Positions 7,983-16,792 of a stretch of DNA of 64,000 nucleotides are shown here, piece after piece (position 1 is the stretch's first letter; the number at the start of each line of letters is the position of its first letter). The position numbers and the translations under genes are program-made. The stretch spans positions 1 to 64,000 of the forward strand of contig NZ_JASKMT010000026.1 in the NCBI RefSeq assembly GCF_030124175.1. The letters run 5' to 3'. This DNA is from Streptomyces sp. 549. GTDB taxonomy: Bacteria > Actinomycetota > Actinomycetes > Streptomycetales > Streptomycetaceae. The notes under the pieces are model-generated. The model did not search any database and was not told the DNA's origin. It worked only from the letters and a program-made list of their open reading frames with translations.

Positions 7983-8001
7983 GCAGCGCAGACTCCGCTG
8001 C
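7983..8001. terminator. weak hairpin 3' of the permease gene
   Basis: GCAGCG (7983-7988) and CGCTGC (7996-8001) around a 7-nt loop, 8 bp beyond the leftward permease stop. Short stem, so only tentative. Confidence 0.3.
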
Positions 8002-8008
8002 CAAAGGC

Positions 8009-10387
8009 TCAAAGGGTCTCGCTGAGGGAGTCGGCGAGGCGGCGCCGGGAGGTGCGGGCGGCCGGCAGGGCGGACGCGGCGACGGCGCCCAGCACGGCGG
8101 CCACCGCGACGGCCAGCAGCACGGCGGGCGGCGGGCTCTGCGCGATGCCCGCGCCGACGCCGCTGGACCGCCCCTGCGCGTCGACCAGCCAGCGCCCCAC
8201 CAGCACGCCGAGCCCGGTGCCGAGCACCGCGGCGGCCAGCGCGGTGAACCCGGCAGCGGCCACGATGACGGAGCTGATCTGCCGCGGTGTCAGCCCGATG
8301 GCCTTGAGCGCCAGTAGGTCGCGGGCCCGGTCGCGGACGCTGGTGCCGATCATGGTGAGCAGTTCGGTGAGCCCGATCAGGGCGAGCACCGCGACCACAC
8401 CGACGATCACGCCGCGGGCCGGGCCGAGGCCGGCCGCGGGCGGCGGCGTCTCGCGGACCTCCAGCGAGCCGCCGCCGTCCTGCGCGAGGTCGGTGGCGAC
8501 CTTGCGGGCGTCGGCGCCCGGCCGCAGCAGCACGTGGTGGAAGGCGGGCCGCAGGTCCGGGTCGCGCTCACGCAGGGTGTCGAGTGTCGTGGAGACCACC
8601 CGGCCGCCGCTCTCGGGTTCGATGGTGCGGCCGACGAGGTGCAGCACCTGCGGCCGTCCCTCCACCGTCATGCGCACCCAGTCGCCGACCTGGACGCCCA
8701 GCAGGTCGAGCAGTCCCTGACCGGCGACCGCCTCGTCCGGCCCGTCCGCCGCGCGGCCCTCGACCACGTCGAACGGGTACGGGGAGCGGGCGGTGCCCAG
8801 GCCGCGCAGCGTGATGGTGCCGGTCTGGCCGGGCACCAGCGCGGCCACCTCCACGCCGGGGTGCGCGGCGCGCACGTCGGGGTGCGCGGTGAGGAGGCGG
8901 CGCACCTCCGCGTCGCCGAGCCGGTCGGGCTGCTCGGCCCGCGCGGTGAGCGCCGTCGGCAGGCCCAGGTGCCCGGACCGGCTGTGGAACTGGTCGAGCG
9001 TGGCCCAGGCGCCGAGCGCCACGGTGACGATCAGCAGCGGCAGCGCGAGCCGGGCCACGGCCAGCAGGGTGCGGGACCGGCGGGGGAAGGCGGCCCGCCA
9101 CCCGAGCACCAGCGCGGGCGGCACGCCCAGGCCCAGTGCCCGGCGGCCCAACCCGGTCAGGCGGCTGCCACCGGGCAGCGCCGCCCGTGCCGCGGGCACC
9201 GGCGGCACCCGTCCGGCCCGCCAGGCGGCGAGGCCGGTGGCCGTCGCGATGAGCAGCACCGCGGCGGCCGGCATGCCCAGCAGCGTCGCGGTGTGCCCGG
9301 GGAGGTCGGGCCACACCCCGGCCGCCTCGCCGATCCGACCGGGGATGTGCGCGCCGAGCAGTGCGATGGCGGCCGTGCCCAGGGCGACGCCGAGCAGGGC
9401 GAACGCCAGGTGCTGGACGAGGAAGATCCGCACGACCTGGCCGGGCGTGAACCCGATGGCCTTGAGCACGGAGATGTCGCGGAGCTGGCCGCGGATGCGG
9501 GCGCTGATGGCGCCGGAGGCGGCGAGCGCGGCGGCGAGCAGCGCGCCCAACCCGAAGACGGCGAACAGCAGGCCGAGCAGCCGGTCGTCGCCCTCGGCCT
9601 CGGCCCGGGCCTGCTGCCACTTGGTGACCTGGGCCACGCGGTCGGCGCCGAGCAGGGTCACGGCGCGCTGCACGGTGAAGTCTGTGTCGCGCGGGTCGTC
9701 CAGCCGCAGGCCGGTGGTCTGGCCGGTGTGGTCGGGCACGGCGGCGTCGAGGGTGGCGGGCAGGACCCAGGCGGTGCCGGGGCGGTCGCCTGCCCGGTAG
9801 CGGGGCTCGGCCGCGTCGGCGGTCCCGGCCACGCGCAGCGTCAGCGTGCCGCCGTCCCGGTCCGGCACGGTGAGCGTGTCGCCGGGCTCGGCCCACAGCA
9901 CCCGGGCCAGCGAGCTCTCCAGCACGATCTGGTGGACGTCACCCGCAGCGTCGCCGGGGGCGTCCCCCGAAGCGTCGCCGGGGGCGTCCTGGCCCGCCGC
10001 GTCCCCCGGGGCGGCCAGCCAGCGGCCCGCGACCATCTGCGGACGGGCCACCTCCGGCGGCTCGGGCGCGGCGGCGCGCAGCTCCACGGTGGCGCGGGCG
10101 CCGCGGGAGGTGACGGTGGCGCGGCCGGTCGGGAAGGGCCCTGACAGGCTCTCGACGCCGTCCAGCGCGGCCAGCTGACCGGGGTCGGCGCCGTCCCGGG
10201 TCTGAATCCACACGTGCGCGCCCTCGGACTGCGTGAAGATCCGCTGCCACGGGTTGGCGGCGTAGCTGAACAGAGCCCCGGCGAGCAGCAGCGAGGCGAT
10301 GATGCCCGCCGTGGCGAGCACGATGAACAGCGCCTCGCCGCGGTGCGCCCGCAGGTCGGCGTGTGCCCAGCGCAGCGTGGCCCGCAC
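8009..10387 (-). CDS. FtsX/MacB-type ABC transporter permease (two-module)
   Basis: 792 aa. An N-terminal helix (about residues 18-42) is followed by an extracellular domain, then the first three-helix FtsX module (around LLGLLFAVFGLGALLAAAL and ISVLKAIGFTPGQVVRIFLV). A second helix plus extracellular domain follows, and then a second FtsX module near the C-terminus (DLLALKAIGLTPRQISSVIV). The duplicated architecture is that of large actinobacterial MacB/LolE-like permeases, which move or release lipophilic or peptide substrates at the membrane rather than forming a classic pore. GTG 10387 is 2 bp after the ATPase stop. A Gly-Asp-Ala-rich loop (about residues 130-150) is encoded by a 24-nt imperfect tandem repeat at 9947-9989. 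Confidence 0.88.
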   Translation of the reverse strand: MRATLRWAHADLRAHRGEALFIVLATAGIIASLLLAGALFSYAANPWQRIFTQSEGAHVWIQTRDGADPGQLAALDGVESLSGPFPTGRATVTSRGARATVELRAAAPEPPEVARPQMVAGRWLAAPGDAAGQDAPGDASGDAPGDAAGDVHQIVLESSLARVLWAEPGDTLTVPDRDGGTLTLRVAGTADAAEPRYRAGDRPGTAWVLPATLDAAVPDHTGQTTGLRLDDPRDTDFTVQRAVTLLGADRVAQVTKWQQARAEAEGDDRLLGLLFAVFGLGALLAAALAASGAISARIRGQLRDISVLKAIGFTPGQVVRIFLVQHLAFALLGVALGTAAIALLGAHIPGRIGEAAGVWPDLPGHTATLLGMPAAAVLLIATATGLAAWRAGRVPPVPAARAALPGGSRLTGLGRRALGLGVPPALVLGWRAAFPRRSRTLLAVARLALPLLIVTVALGAWATLDQFHSRSGHLGLPTALTARAEQPDRLGDAEVRRLLTAHPDVRAAHPGVEVAALVPGQTGTITLRGLGTARSPYPFDVVEGRAADGPDEAVAGQGLLDLLGVQVGDWVRMTVEGRPQVLHLVGRTIEPESGGRVVSTTLDTLRERDPDLRPAFHHVLLRPGADARKVATDLAQDGGGSLEVRETPPPAAGLGPARGVIVGVVAVLALIGLTELLTMIGTSVRDRARDLLALKAIGLTPRQISSVIVAAAGFTALAAAVLGTGLGVLVGRWLVDAQGRSSGVGAGIAQSPPPAVLLAVAVAAVLGAVAASALPAARTSRRRLADSLSETL

Positions 10388-10389
10388 CG

Positions 10390-11268
10390 TCAGTCCTTCA
10401 GTTCCAGCACGCCGGAGACGCCGCCGCCGGGTGGCCGGCGCCGACCGCCGCCGAGTGCGGCGTCGTCGGCGATGCGGCCGTCGAAGAAGCTGATGACGCG
10501 GTCGGCGGCGCTGGCCATGCGGGCGTCGTGGGTGACGAGCAGGATCGTCTGGCCGCGCTGGTGGAAGCGGGACAGCAGCCGCAGCACCTCGCGGGTGCCC
10601 TTGCTGTCGAGACTGCCGGCGGGTTCGTCGGCGAGCAGCAGCGCCGGGTGGTTGACGAGTGCGCGGGCGAGGGCGACCCGCTGCTGCTCGCCGCCGGATA
10701 GTTCGCCGGGCATGGACCGCTCCTTGCCCTCCAGGCCGAGTTCGGCGAGCAGGTCGGCCCGGCTGTCGCGGGCGGCCCGGGGGGACGCGCCGGCCAGCAG
10801 GGCGGGCAGCTCGACGTTGTCGGCGACGCTGAGGTTGGAGACGAGGTTGAAGAACTGGAAGACGATGCCGATGCTGCGGCGGCGCAGCACCGCCCAGCGG
10901 GCCTCGCGGTAGGTGTCCACGCGCTTCCCGTCGAGCCACAGCTCGCCGCTGTCGGGCCGCTGGAGCCCGCCGAGCAGGTGCAGCAGCGTCGACTTGCCGG
11001 CACCTGAGGGGCCGGTGACGGCGACGAACTCGCCGGGCTGCACGCTGAGGTCGACGTCGCGCACGGCGTGCACGGGGGTGCCCTCGCCGTGGTGGGTCTT
11101 GGTGAGCCCGACGGCACGCAGCAGCGGTGGCACGCCGGAGGCGCTGTGGGCGACGGGGGCGTCCGGCTCGGAGACGTCCGACGCGGGGGCGTCCGACGCG
11201 GGGGCGTCCGGCTCCGGAGGGGGACCCGGCGGCTGCGCCTTCGGGTCGGGGGTGCCGCCGTGGCTCAT
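10390..11268 (-). CDS. MacB/LolD-type ABC transporter ATP-binding protein
   Basis: 292 aa. The first 50 or so residues are a Pro/Asp/Ala-rich disordered tail with DAPASD repeats. The ATPase then has Walker A GPSGAGKST, signature LSGGEQQRVALARAL, Walker B LLLADEPAGSLDS and H-loop LVTHDARMA. It powers the FtsX-type permease encoded 2 bp downstream. Its ATG overlaps the PadR stop (ATGA), so the three genes PadR-ATPase-permease form one leftward operon. The tail is unusual for LolD-type ATPases (about 230 aa). Confidence 0.92.
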   Translation of the reverse strand: MSHGGTPDPKAQPPGPPPEPDAPASDAPASDVSEPDAPVAHSASGVPPLLRAVGLTKTHHGEGTPVHAVRDVDLSVQPGEFVAVTGPSGAGKSTLLHLLGGLQRPDSGELWLDGKRVDTYREARWAVLRRRSIGIVFQFFNLVSNLSVADNVELPALLAGASPRAARDSRADLLAELGLEGKERSMPGELSGGEQQRVALARALVNHPALLLADEPAGSLDSKGTREVLRLLSRFHQRGQTILLVTHDARMASAADRVISFFDGRIADDAALGGGRRRPPGGGVSGVLELKD

Positions 11269-11771
11269 TCCAGCTCCTCCTGACAGCGTTCCAGCCAGTC
11301 GAGGTCGGCCTGGAGGTGCAGCATCGCGCCCTCGATGAGCAGCTGGGCGACGGGGTTGTCGCGGTCCTCGACCGCCGCCAGCTTGGACAGGTCCCGCATG
11401 GTGTTCAGGTACTGCCGCCGCTGCTTGTTGATCAGTGCGACCTGGTCGGCGAGACCGGACTGCCGGGCGAGTACCAGTTTCATGAAGAACTCGTCCCGGA
11501 CGCGGGGCTCGTCGGTGGTCTCCTCGAACCAGCCGAGCACGGCCTCCCGGCCGGCGTCGGTGATCCGGTACGTCCTCTTGTTGGGACGGCCGGACTGCTC
11601 GACGTCCTCACCCTCGATCAGGCCGCTCTTCTCCAGCCGGCCCAGCGTGACGTAGACCTGGCCGACGTTGGGCTGAGGGTACGCGGCGCCCAGCAGCTTC
11701 TCAAGGTCCTGCTTGAGCTCGTACCCGTGGGCCGGACCGCGGGTGAGGAGCGCCAGCAGCGGCAGCCTCAC
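11265..11771 (-). CDS. PadR-family transcriptional regulator
   Basis: 168 aa. The N-terminal winged helix shows LALLTRGPAHGYELKQDLEK and NVGQVYVTLGRLEKSGLIEG. The C-terminal alpha-helical dimerisation region (PadR C-terminal/Vir type) follows. GTG 11771 is preceded by GGGGAGGGAAG. PadR regulators next to ABC exporters typically repress them until a drug or phenolic ligand binds. It is first gene of the leftward operon, so autoregulation is likely, and an inverted repeat at 11863-11891 is a candidate site. Confidence 0.92.
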   Translation of the reverse strand: MRLPLLALLTRGPAHGYELKQDLEKLLGAAYPQPNVGQVYVTLGRLEKSGLIEGEDVEQSGRPNKRTYRITDAGREAVLGWFEETTDEPRVRDEFFMKLVLARQSGLADQVALINKQRRQYLNTMRDLSKLAAVEDRDNPVAQLLIEGAMLHLQADLDWLERCQEELE

Positions 11772-11862
11772 GCTCTTCCCTCCCCGGTCCGTGGACGCTG
11801 GTGGCGGACCGGGCCGGGCTGTGGCCCGGATCGCTCTCGTCCTGTTCTTGGACGTCTAGTAT

Positions 11863-11891
11863 CGCCCATGCCTAACAGGTATATATGGGCG
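11863..11891. promoter_or_regulatory. inverted repeat between padR and the binding-protein gene
   Basis: CGCCCAT (11863-11869) and ATGGGCG (11885-11891) are separated by 15 bp containing AACAGGTATAT. It lies 92 bp from the padR start and 48 bp from the divergent ATG at 11939. Candidate PadR operator, by position only. Confidence 0.45.
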
Positions 11892-11938
11892 CAGGGCGTC
11901 CTGCGACGAAGCGGGCGCCGGTGCACTGGGAGGAACCT

Positions 11939-13210
11939 ATGCGGTGGACGCGTGCCGCGGGCCGGGGCCTCCTTGCTGCTGCCGTGGTGCTGGCCGGGTA
12001 CGCCGGGTTCGGCCCGCACGCGGACGGTGCGGCGGGCGCGGGCCGCGGCCCGATGACGCTGGCCACCGCCGGGGACCTCACCGACTACCTGGGCCCGCTG
12101 CTGGACGGCTGGAACCGCGAGCGCCCCAGGGAGCGGGTGACGCTGGTCGAGCTGCCGGACTCCGCGGACGAGACCCGCGCCCAGATGATCACCGAGCTGC
12201 GTTCCGGCGGCGACCGCTACGACGTGCTCAACATCGACGTGGCGTGGACGTCGGAGTTCGCCGCGGCGGGCTGGATCGCGCCGCTGGACCGCGGCGGGTT
12301 CCCGCTGGGCGACTTCCTGCCGCCGGTGGTGGACACCGCGACCTTCGGCGGCCGGCTGTACGCCGTGCCGTACGTGACCAACGCCGGGCTGCTCTACTAC
12401 CGCGCGGACGTGCTGCGGCGCGAGGGCCTGGAGCCGCCGCGCACCTGGGAGGAGCTGGCCCGCCAGGCGCGCGAGGTCGCGCCGAAGTACGGGCTGGAGG
12501 GCTACGCCGGGCAGTTCCTGCCGTACGAGGGGCTGACGGTGAACGCCACCGAGTCGGTGCACTCGGCCGGCGGGTCCTTTCTGCGGGACGAGGGCGCCCG
12601 GGTGACGGTGGACTCCGACGCGGCCCGGCGCGGCCTGGCCTTCCTCGCCGACGGCGTGCGGGAGGGCTGGATTCCGCGCGAGGCGCTGGACTACAAGGAG
12701 GAGGAGTCCCGGCAGGCGTTCCAGGAGGGGCGGCTGCTGTTCCTGCGGAACTGGCCGTACGTGTACTCGCTGGCCAACGGGGACGACTCCGAGGTGGCGG
12801 GCCGGTTCGGCACGGTCCCGCTGCCGGGCCCCGACGGCCCCGGCACCAGCGTGCTGGGCGGCTCCAACCTGGCCGTCAGCAGCGGGTCGCGGCATCCGCG
12901 GTCGGCCGCCGACCTGATCCGCTACCTCACGAGTGAGCCGGTGCAGCGCAAGGTGCTCACCGACGGCGCGCTGCCGCCGGTACGGGCCGCGCTGTACTCG
13001 GACCGGGACCTGATCCGGCGCTACCCCTACCTGCCGACGCTGCGGCAGAGCGTGCTGGCGGCCGAGCCGCGCGCCAAGAGCCCGCGCTACGACCAGGTGA
13101 GCCTGGCCGTGCAGGCCGTCGTACAGGACGCCCTCGCGCTGAGGCAGACGCCGCGGGAAGCGGTGGCCCGCCTGGGCCGCGAACTGGAGTCGATCGCCCG
13201 CAAGGGCTGA
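11939..13210 (+). CDS. extracellular solute-binding protein, family 1, without a lipobox Cys
   Basis: 423 aa. The fold is that of sugar-binding (MalE-type, cluster B) proteins: DLTDYLGPLLDGWNRE, YDVLNIDVAWTSEFAAAGWI, GGRLYAVPYVTNAGLLYYR and a C-terminal segment DLIRYLTSEPVQRKVL. An N-terminal hydrophobic signal is present, but the position expected for the lipobox reads VVLAGYAG, Tyr instead of Cys. The protein may therefore be secreted or tethered by an uncleaved helix rather than lipidated. No permease lies beside it; the only sugar importer nearby is the operon at 13436-19098, which has its own binding protein. ATG 11939 has GGGAGGAACC upstream. Confidence 0.85.
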   Translation: MRWTRAAGRGLLAAAVVLAGYAGFGPHADGAAGAGRGPMTLATAGDLTDYLGPLLDGWNRERPRERVTLVELPDSADETRAQMITELRSGGDRYDVLNIDVAWTSEFAAAGWIAPLDRGGFPLGDFLPPVVDTATFGGRLYAVPYVTNAGLLYYRADVLRREGLEPPRTWEELARQAREVAPKYGLEGYAGQFLPYEGLTVNATESVHSAGGSFLRDEGARVTVDSDAARRGLAFLADGVREGWIPREALDYKEEESRQAFQEGRLLFLRNWPYVYSLANGDDSEVAGRFGTVPLPGPDGPGTSVLGGSNLAVSSGSRHPRSAADLIRYLTSEPVQRKVLTDGALPPVRAALYSDRDLIRRYPYLPTLRQSVLAAEPRAKSPRYDQVSLAVQAVVQDALALRQTPREAVARLGRELESIARKG

Positions 13211-13271
13211 TCAGAGCGCTGCCCGCAAGGGCTGATCAGAGCGCAGCCCGCAAGGGCTGATCCGGGCGCCG
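13197..13271. repeat. 25-bp tandem repeat, three copies, over a stop codon
   Basis: Units at 13197-13221, 13222-13246 and 13247-13271 share CCCGCAAGGGCTGATC. The first unit contains the last codons and TGA of the binding-protein gene, so the gene end has been duplicated downstream. The third unit has diverged at its 3' half. Confidence 0.85.
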
Positions 13272-13318
13272 CCCGGGCGGGGTGGGTTTCACATCGGCCC
13301 CGTGCGCCTCACCCGCCC

Positions 13319-13337
13319 CTACTTACGCGTTAAGTAG
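13319..13337. promoter_or_regulatory. perfect operator-like palindrome of the alpha-glucosidase operon
   Basis: CTACTTA (13319-13325), CGCGT, TAAGTAG (13331-13337). The half-site CCTACTTA recurs at 13418-13425, exactly 100 bp downstream, where it overlaps the -10 region of the promoter. This suggests a repressor that contacts both, possibly by looping. The ACGCGT centre is compatible with a LacI-type regulator, but none is encoded here. Confidence 0.6.
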
Positions 13338-13398
13338 ATCCGCGCGCCGCAACACCCCCACAAACCGGGTCAGAACCGGGCTGTTTTCGACGTACTCG

Positions 13399-13428
13399 TT
13401 GACACTCTTATGACACACCTACTTAACA
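13399..13428 (+). promoter_or_regulatory. promoter of the alpha-glucosidase/sugar-uptake operon
   Basis: -35 TTGACA (13399-13404) and -10 TTAACA (13423-13428) with an 18-bp spacer. The expected start point is at or next to the ATG at 13436, consistent with the absence of a ribosome site there (leaderless mRNA). Confidence 0.6.
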
Positions 13429-13435
13429 TGCATGC

Positions 13436-15169
13436 ATGAACGAGCGAACCGGCCCTGGCTCGCTCTCGCACCAAGCAGGAACAGGTCAACGGGAGATGCT
13501 CACAGCCCCGGCCGAGAACGGCCTCCTCACCGGCACCGCCCACCACTGGTGGCGCGACGCGGTGATCTACCAGGTCTACGTCCGCAGCTTCCTGGACAGC
13601 ACCGGCGACGGCATCGGCGATCTGGCCGGTGTGCGCGCCGGGCTGCCCTATCTGAAGAAGCTCGGCGTGGACGGCGTCTGGCTGAGCCCCTTCTACCCTT
13701 CACCGCAGGCCGACCACGGCTACGACGTCGCCGACTACCGCGACGTGGACCCCGTCTACGGGGACCTCGCCGAGTTCGACCTGCTCGTCACCGACGCCCG
13801 GCGGCTGGGCGTGAAGGTCCTGCTGGACATCGTGCCCAACCACTGCTCGGCCGCCCATCCCTGGTTCCAGGAGGCACTGGCCGCAGAGCCCGGCAGCGCG
13901 GCCCGCAGCCGCTTCCACTTCGCCGACGGCCGCGGCGCGGACGGCGGTGAACCGCCGAACAACTGGCGCGCCATGTTCGGCGGCCCGGCCTGGAGCCGGG
14001 TCACCGAGGCCGACGGGTCGCCGGGCCAGTGGTACCTGCACCTGTTCACGCCCGACCAGCCGGACTGGAACTGGCGCAACCCCGAGATCGGCGACACCTT
14101 CGAGCAGGTGCTGCGCTTCTGGCTGGACCGCGGTGTGGACGGCTTCCGCATCGACGTCGCCGCCGGCCTGTACAAGCACCCCGAGCTGCCCGACTCCCTG
14201 GACCCCGGTGCCGACGAGCGCGCCCGCGACTCGGTCAACCAGCTCGCCTGGAACCAGCCCGAGGTGCACGACGTGTGGCGCCGCTGGCGGGCCGTGTGCG
14301 AGGAGTACGCCGCCCGCGACGGCCACGACCGGCTGCTCGTCGGTGAGGTCTCGGTGCCCACCGCCCGCGAGCACGCCGCCTACGTCCGGCCCGACGAACT
14401 GCACCAGGCGTTCTTCTTCGACCTGCTCAGCGCGCCCTGGGACGCCGAGGCGTTCCGCCGGACGATCAGCGAGGCGATGCGCGACATCGCCGGCACCGGC
14501 TCGACCGTCACCTGGGTCCTCAACAACCACGACCAGGTCCGGACCGTCACCCGCTACGCCGGCGAACCCGGCGTCGAGGGCAGCGGGCTGGGGTCCACCC
14601 GGGCGCGCGCCGCCGCCCTGCTGATGCTGGCTCTGCCCGGCGCGGCCTACGTCTACCAGGGCGAGGAACTGGGCCTGCCCGAGGTGGTGGACCTGCCCGA
14701 CGAGGTCCTCACCGACCCGATCTTCCACCGCACCGGCAGCCGGGCCCGCATCCGCGACGGCTGCCGGGTCCCGCTGCCCTGGTCGGGCCACGCCTCCCCG
14801 TTCGGCTTCAGCCAGGGCGTCGACGGCGCCCGGCCGTGGCTGCCGCAACCCGAGTGGTTCGCCGACCACGCGACCGACCGGGCGCTGGCCGACACCCGCT
14901 CGTTCTGGCACCTCTACCGCGACGGTCTGCAACTGCGCCGCGGCCTTCCGCAGCTGGGCGAGGGCACGCTGCGGTGGCTGGAGACGCCGCCGCAGGTGCT
15001 GGCCTTCGTCCGCGGCGACGGGCTGGTGTGCGCGGTCAACTTCGGCACCGACCCGGTACCGGCCCCCGTCTCCGGCACCCCGCTGCTGGCCAGCGGCCCC
15101 TGTACCAACGGTGTCCTGCCCGGTGGCACCGCCGCCTGGTGGACCGGAGACTCCCCCACCTCCCCCTGA
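13436..15169 (+). CDS. glycoside hydrolase family 13 alpha-glucosidase
   Basis: 577 aa cytoplasmic enzyme (no signal peptide). The TIM-barrel signatures of GH13 oligo-alpha-glucosidases are present: DAVIYQVYVRSFLDSTGDGIGD opening (quoted in part), DIVPNH, GFRIDVA with nucleophile Asp240, LVGEVS with acid/base Glu304, and LNNHDQ with Asp366. It hydrolyses terminal alpha-glucosidic bonds of imported maltose- or isomaltose-like sugars. Start: ATG 13436 fits a leaderless transcript; ATG 13496 in frame is an alternative that trims 20 weakly conserved residues. It is first gene of an operon with a binding protein and two permeases. Confidence 0.93.
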   Translation: MNERTGPGSLSHQAGTGQREMLTAPAENGLLTGTAHHWWRDAVIYQVYVRSFLDSTGDGIGDLAGVRAGLPYLKKLGVDGVWLSPFYPSPQADHGYDVADYRDVDPVYGDLAEFDLLVTDARRLGVKVLLDIVPNHCSAAHPWFQEALAAEPGSAARSRFHFADGRGADGGEPPNNWRAMFGGPAWSRVTEADGSPGQWYLHLFTPDQPDWNWRNPEIGDTFEQVLRFWLDRGVDGFRIDVAAGLYKHPELPDSLDPGADERARDSVNQLAWNQPEVHDVWRRWRAVCEEYAARDGHDRLLVGEVSVPTAREHAAYVRPDELHQAFFFDLLSAPWDAEAFRRTISEAMRDIAGTGSTVTWVLNNHDQVRTVTRYAGEPGVEGSGLGSTRARAAALLMLALPGAAYVYQGEELGLPEVVDLPDEVLTDPIFHRTGSRARIRDGCRVPLPWSGHASPFGFSQGVDGARPWLPQPEWFADHATDRALADTRSFWHLYRDGLQLRRGLPQLGEGTLRWLETPPQVLAFVRGDGLVCAVNFGTDPVPAPVSGTPLLASGPCTNGVLPGGTAAWWTGDSPTSP

Positions 15170-15259
15170 CCCCGAGACCCCGTCCCCTCCACAGCACCGC
15201 CCGCACCACCGGAACCGCCCCGCACCACCACAGCGCACCACAGCACCCCCGGCACGACC

Positions 15260-15286
15260 CGTACCGCACGTACCGCACGTACCGCA
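15260..15286. repeat. CGTACCGCA tandem repeat (three copies)
   Basis: Three perfect 9-bp units inside the 265-bp non-coding gap between the glucosidase and binding-protein genes. The gap is otherwise C/A-rich, with no gene or clear terminator, so the operon may read through it. Confidence 0.7.
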
Positions 15287-15434
15287 CCCGACGCGGCAGC
15301 CCACGTTGCCCGGCTCGGCGGTCCGCCGTGCCCCGGCACGGCAGCCGCACCCCGCTCCACGCGCACTCCCCGCTCGTCCCGCACTCCCCGTTCGTCATCC
15401 CGCTCGTCCTGAACCTCCCGGAAGGACCACCGCC

Positions 15435-16781
15435 ATGAGACGACCCACCTCACTCGGCCGCACCACCCGCCGTACCGCAGCCGCCGGAGCCGCCACCCTG
15501 GCGCTCGCGCTCGGCGCGACCGCCTGCGGCGGCGAAGACCCGACCGGCCCCGCGTCCGGCGGCGAACTCAGCGGCCAGACCGTCACCGTCGCCGGTGTGT
15601 GGACCGGCAGCGAGCAGAAGAACTTCCAGAAGGTGCTGGACGCCTTCGCCGCCGAGACCGGCGCGAAGACGCAGTTCGTGGCCACCGGCGACAACGTCTC
15701 CACCTTCGTCGGCAGCAAGATCCAGGGCGGCAACGCGCCCGACGTGGTGATGGTGCCCCAGGTCGGCGTGCTGCAGCAGTTCGCCGAGGAGGAGTGGCTG
15801 AAGCCGCTGTCGAAGAAGACGGAGATGACGGCCACCAACAACTTCGCCAACGTCTGGAAGGACTACGGCACCGTCAAGGGCACGTACTACGGGCTGTACT
15901 TCAAGGCCGCCCACAAGTCGACCGTCTGGTACAGCCCGGAGGCGTTCGACCAGGCCGGCGTCGAGGAGCCCGACACCTACGAGGACATGCTGAAGGCGGG
16001 ACGCACGCTCGCCGACTCCGGCACGCCCGCGTTCGCCGTGGCCGGCGAGGACGGCTGGACGCTGACCGACTGGTTCGAGAACATCTACCTCTCCCAGGCC
16101 GGGCCCGCCGACTACGACAAGCTCGCCGCGCACGCCATGCCCTGGACGGACGACAGCGTCGTCAAGGCGCTCACCACCCTCGGTGAGCTGTTCGCCGACA
16201 AGGAACTGATAGCCGGCGGCGCCCAGGGCGCGCTGCGCACCGACTTCCCCACCTCGGTGGAGCAGGTCTTCGGCCCGCAGCCCAAGGCTGCCATGGTCTA
16301 CGAGGGCGACTTCGTCGGCGGCATCGCCAAGGACGAGTTCGGCAGGAAGCTCGGTGAGGACGCGAAGTTCTTCCCCTTCCCGCCCGTGGACGGCGGTGAG
16401 GCCCCGGTCGTCAGCGGCGGTGACGCGGCCGTCGTGCTGAAGGACGGCAAGAACCAGAAGGGCGCGATGCGCCTGCTGGAGTTCCTCGCCACCCCGCAGG
16501 CCGCGGCCGTCTGGGCCGAGGCGGGCGGCTACCTCTCCCCCAACAAGGAACTCTCCCTCGACGAGTACTCCGACGACACCACCCGGGAGACGGCCAAGTC
16601 CCTGATCGACGCCGGTGACTCCGTGCGGTTCGACATGTCCGACCAGGCACCCGCGGCGTTCGGCGGCACCAAGGGCGCCGGCGAGTGGAAGCTGCTGCAG
16701 GACTTCCTCCGCGACCCGTCCGACCCCAAGGCCACCGCGGCCAAGCTGGAAGCCGCGGCGGCCAAGGCCTTCAAGAGCTGA
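15435..16781 (+). CDS. sugar ABC transporter substrate-binding lipoprotein (MalE-like)
   Basis: 448 aa. The N-terminus is Arg-rich (GRTTRRTAAAGA), and the lipobox region ends GATAC with the Cys near residue 31. The mature protein has the cluster B fold: TVAGVWTGSEQKNFQKVLDAF, GNAPDVVMVPQVGVLQQFAEE, and MRLLEFLATPQAAAVWAEAGG. It delivers an alpha-glucoside to the two permeases that follow. GGAAGGACC precedes ATG 15435. It is separated from the first permease gene by 11 bp. No ATPase gene is present; such systems in Streptomyces share the MsiK ATPase encoded elsewhere. Confidence 0.92.
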   Translation: MRRPTSLGRTTRRTAAAGAATLALALGATACGGEDPTGPASGGELSGQTVTVAGVWTGSEQKNFQKVLDAFAAETGAKTQFVATGDNVSTFVGSKIQGGNAPDVVMVPQVGVLQQFAEEEWLKPLSKKTEMTATNNFANVWKDYGTVKGTYYGLYFKAAHKSTVWYSPEAFDQAGVEEPDTYEDMLKAGRTLADSGTPAFAVAGEDGWTLTDWFENIYLSQAGPADYDKLAAHAMPWTDDSVVKALTTLGELFADKELIAGGAQGALRTDFPTSVEQVFGPQPKAAMVYEGDFVGGIAKDEFGRKLGEDAKFFPFPPVDGGEAPVVSGGDAAVVLKDGKNQKGAMRLLEFLATPQAAAVWAEAGGYLSPNKELSLDEYSDDTTRETAKSLIDAGDSVRFDMSDQAPAAFGGTKGAGEWKLLQDFLRDPSDPKATAAKLEAAAAKAFKS

Positions 16782-16792
16782 GGCAGGGGCAG

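Noticed and set aside
7920..8008. tRNA-like or small RNA gene in the gap before the FtsX permease
   Set aside because: Only a weak 6-bp hairpin is present; no cloverleaf or T-loop sequence.
13197..13271. Possible CRISPR array
   Set aside because: The repeats are directly adjacent without spacers and there are no cas genes.
13432..13950. Alternative ATG 13432 frame overlapping the glucosidase start
   Set aside because: It is out of frame with the GH13 motifs and translates to Arg-rich sequence.
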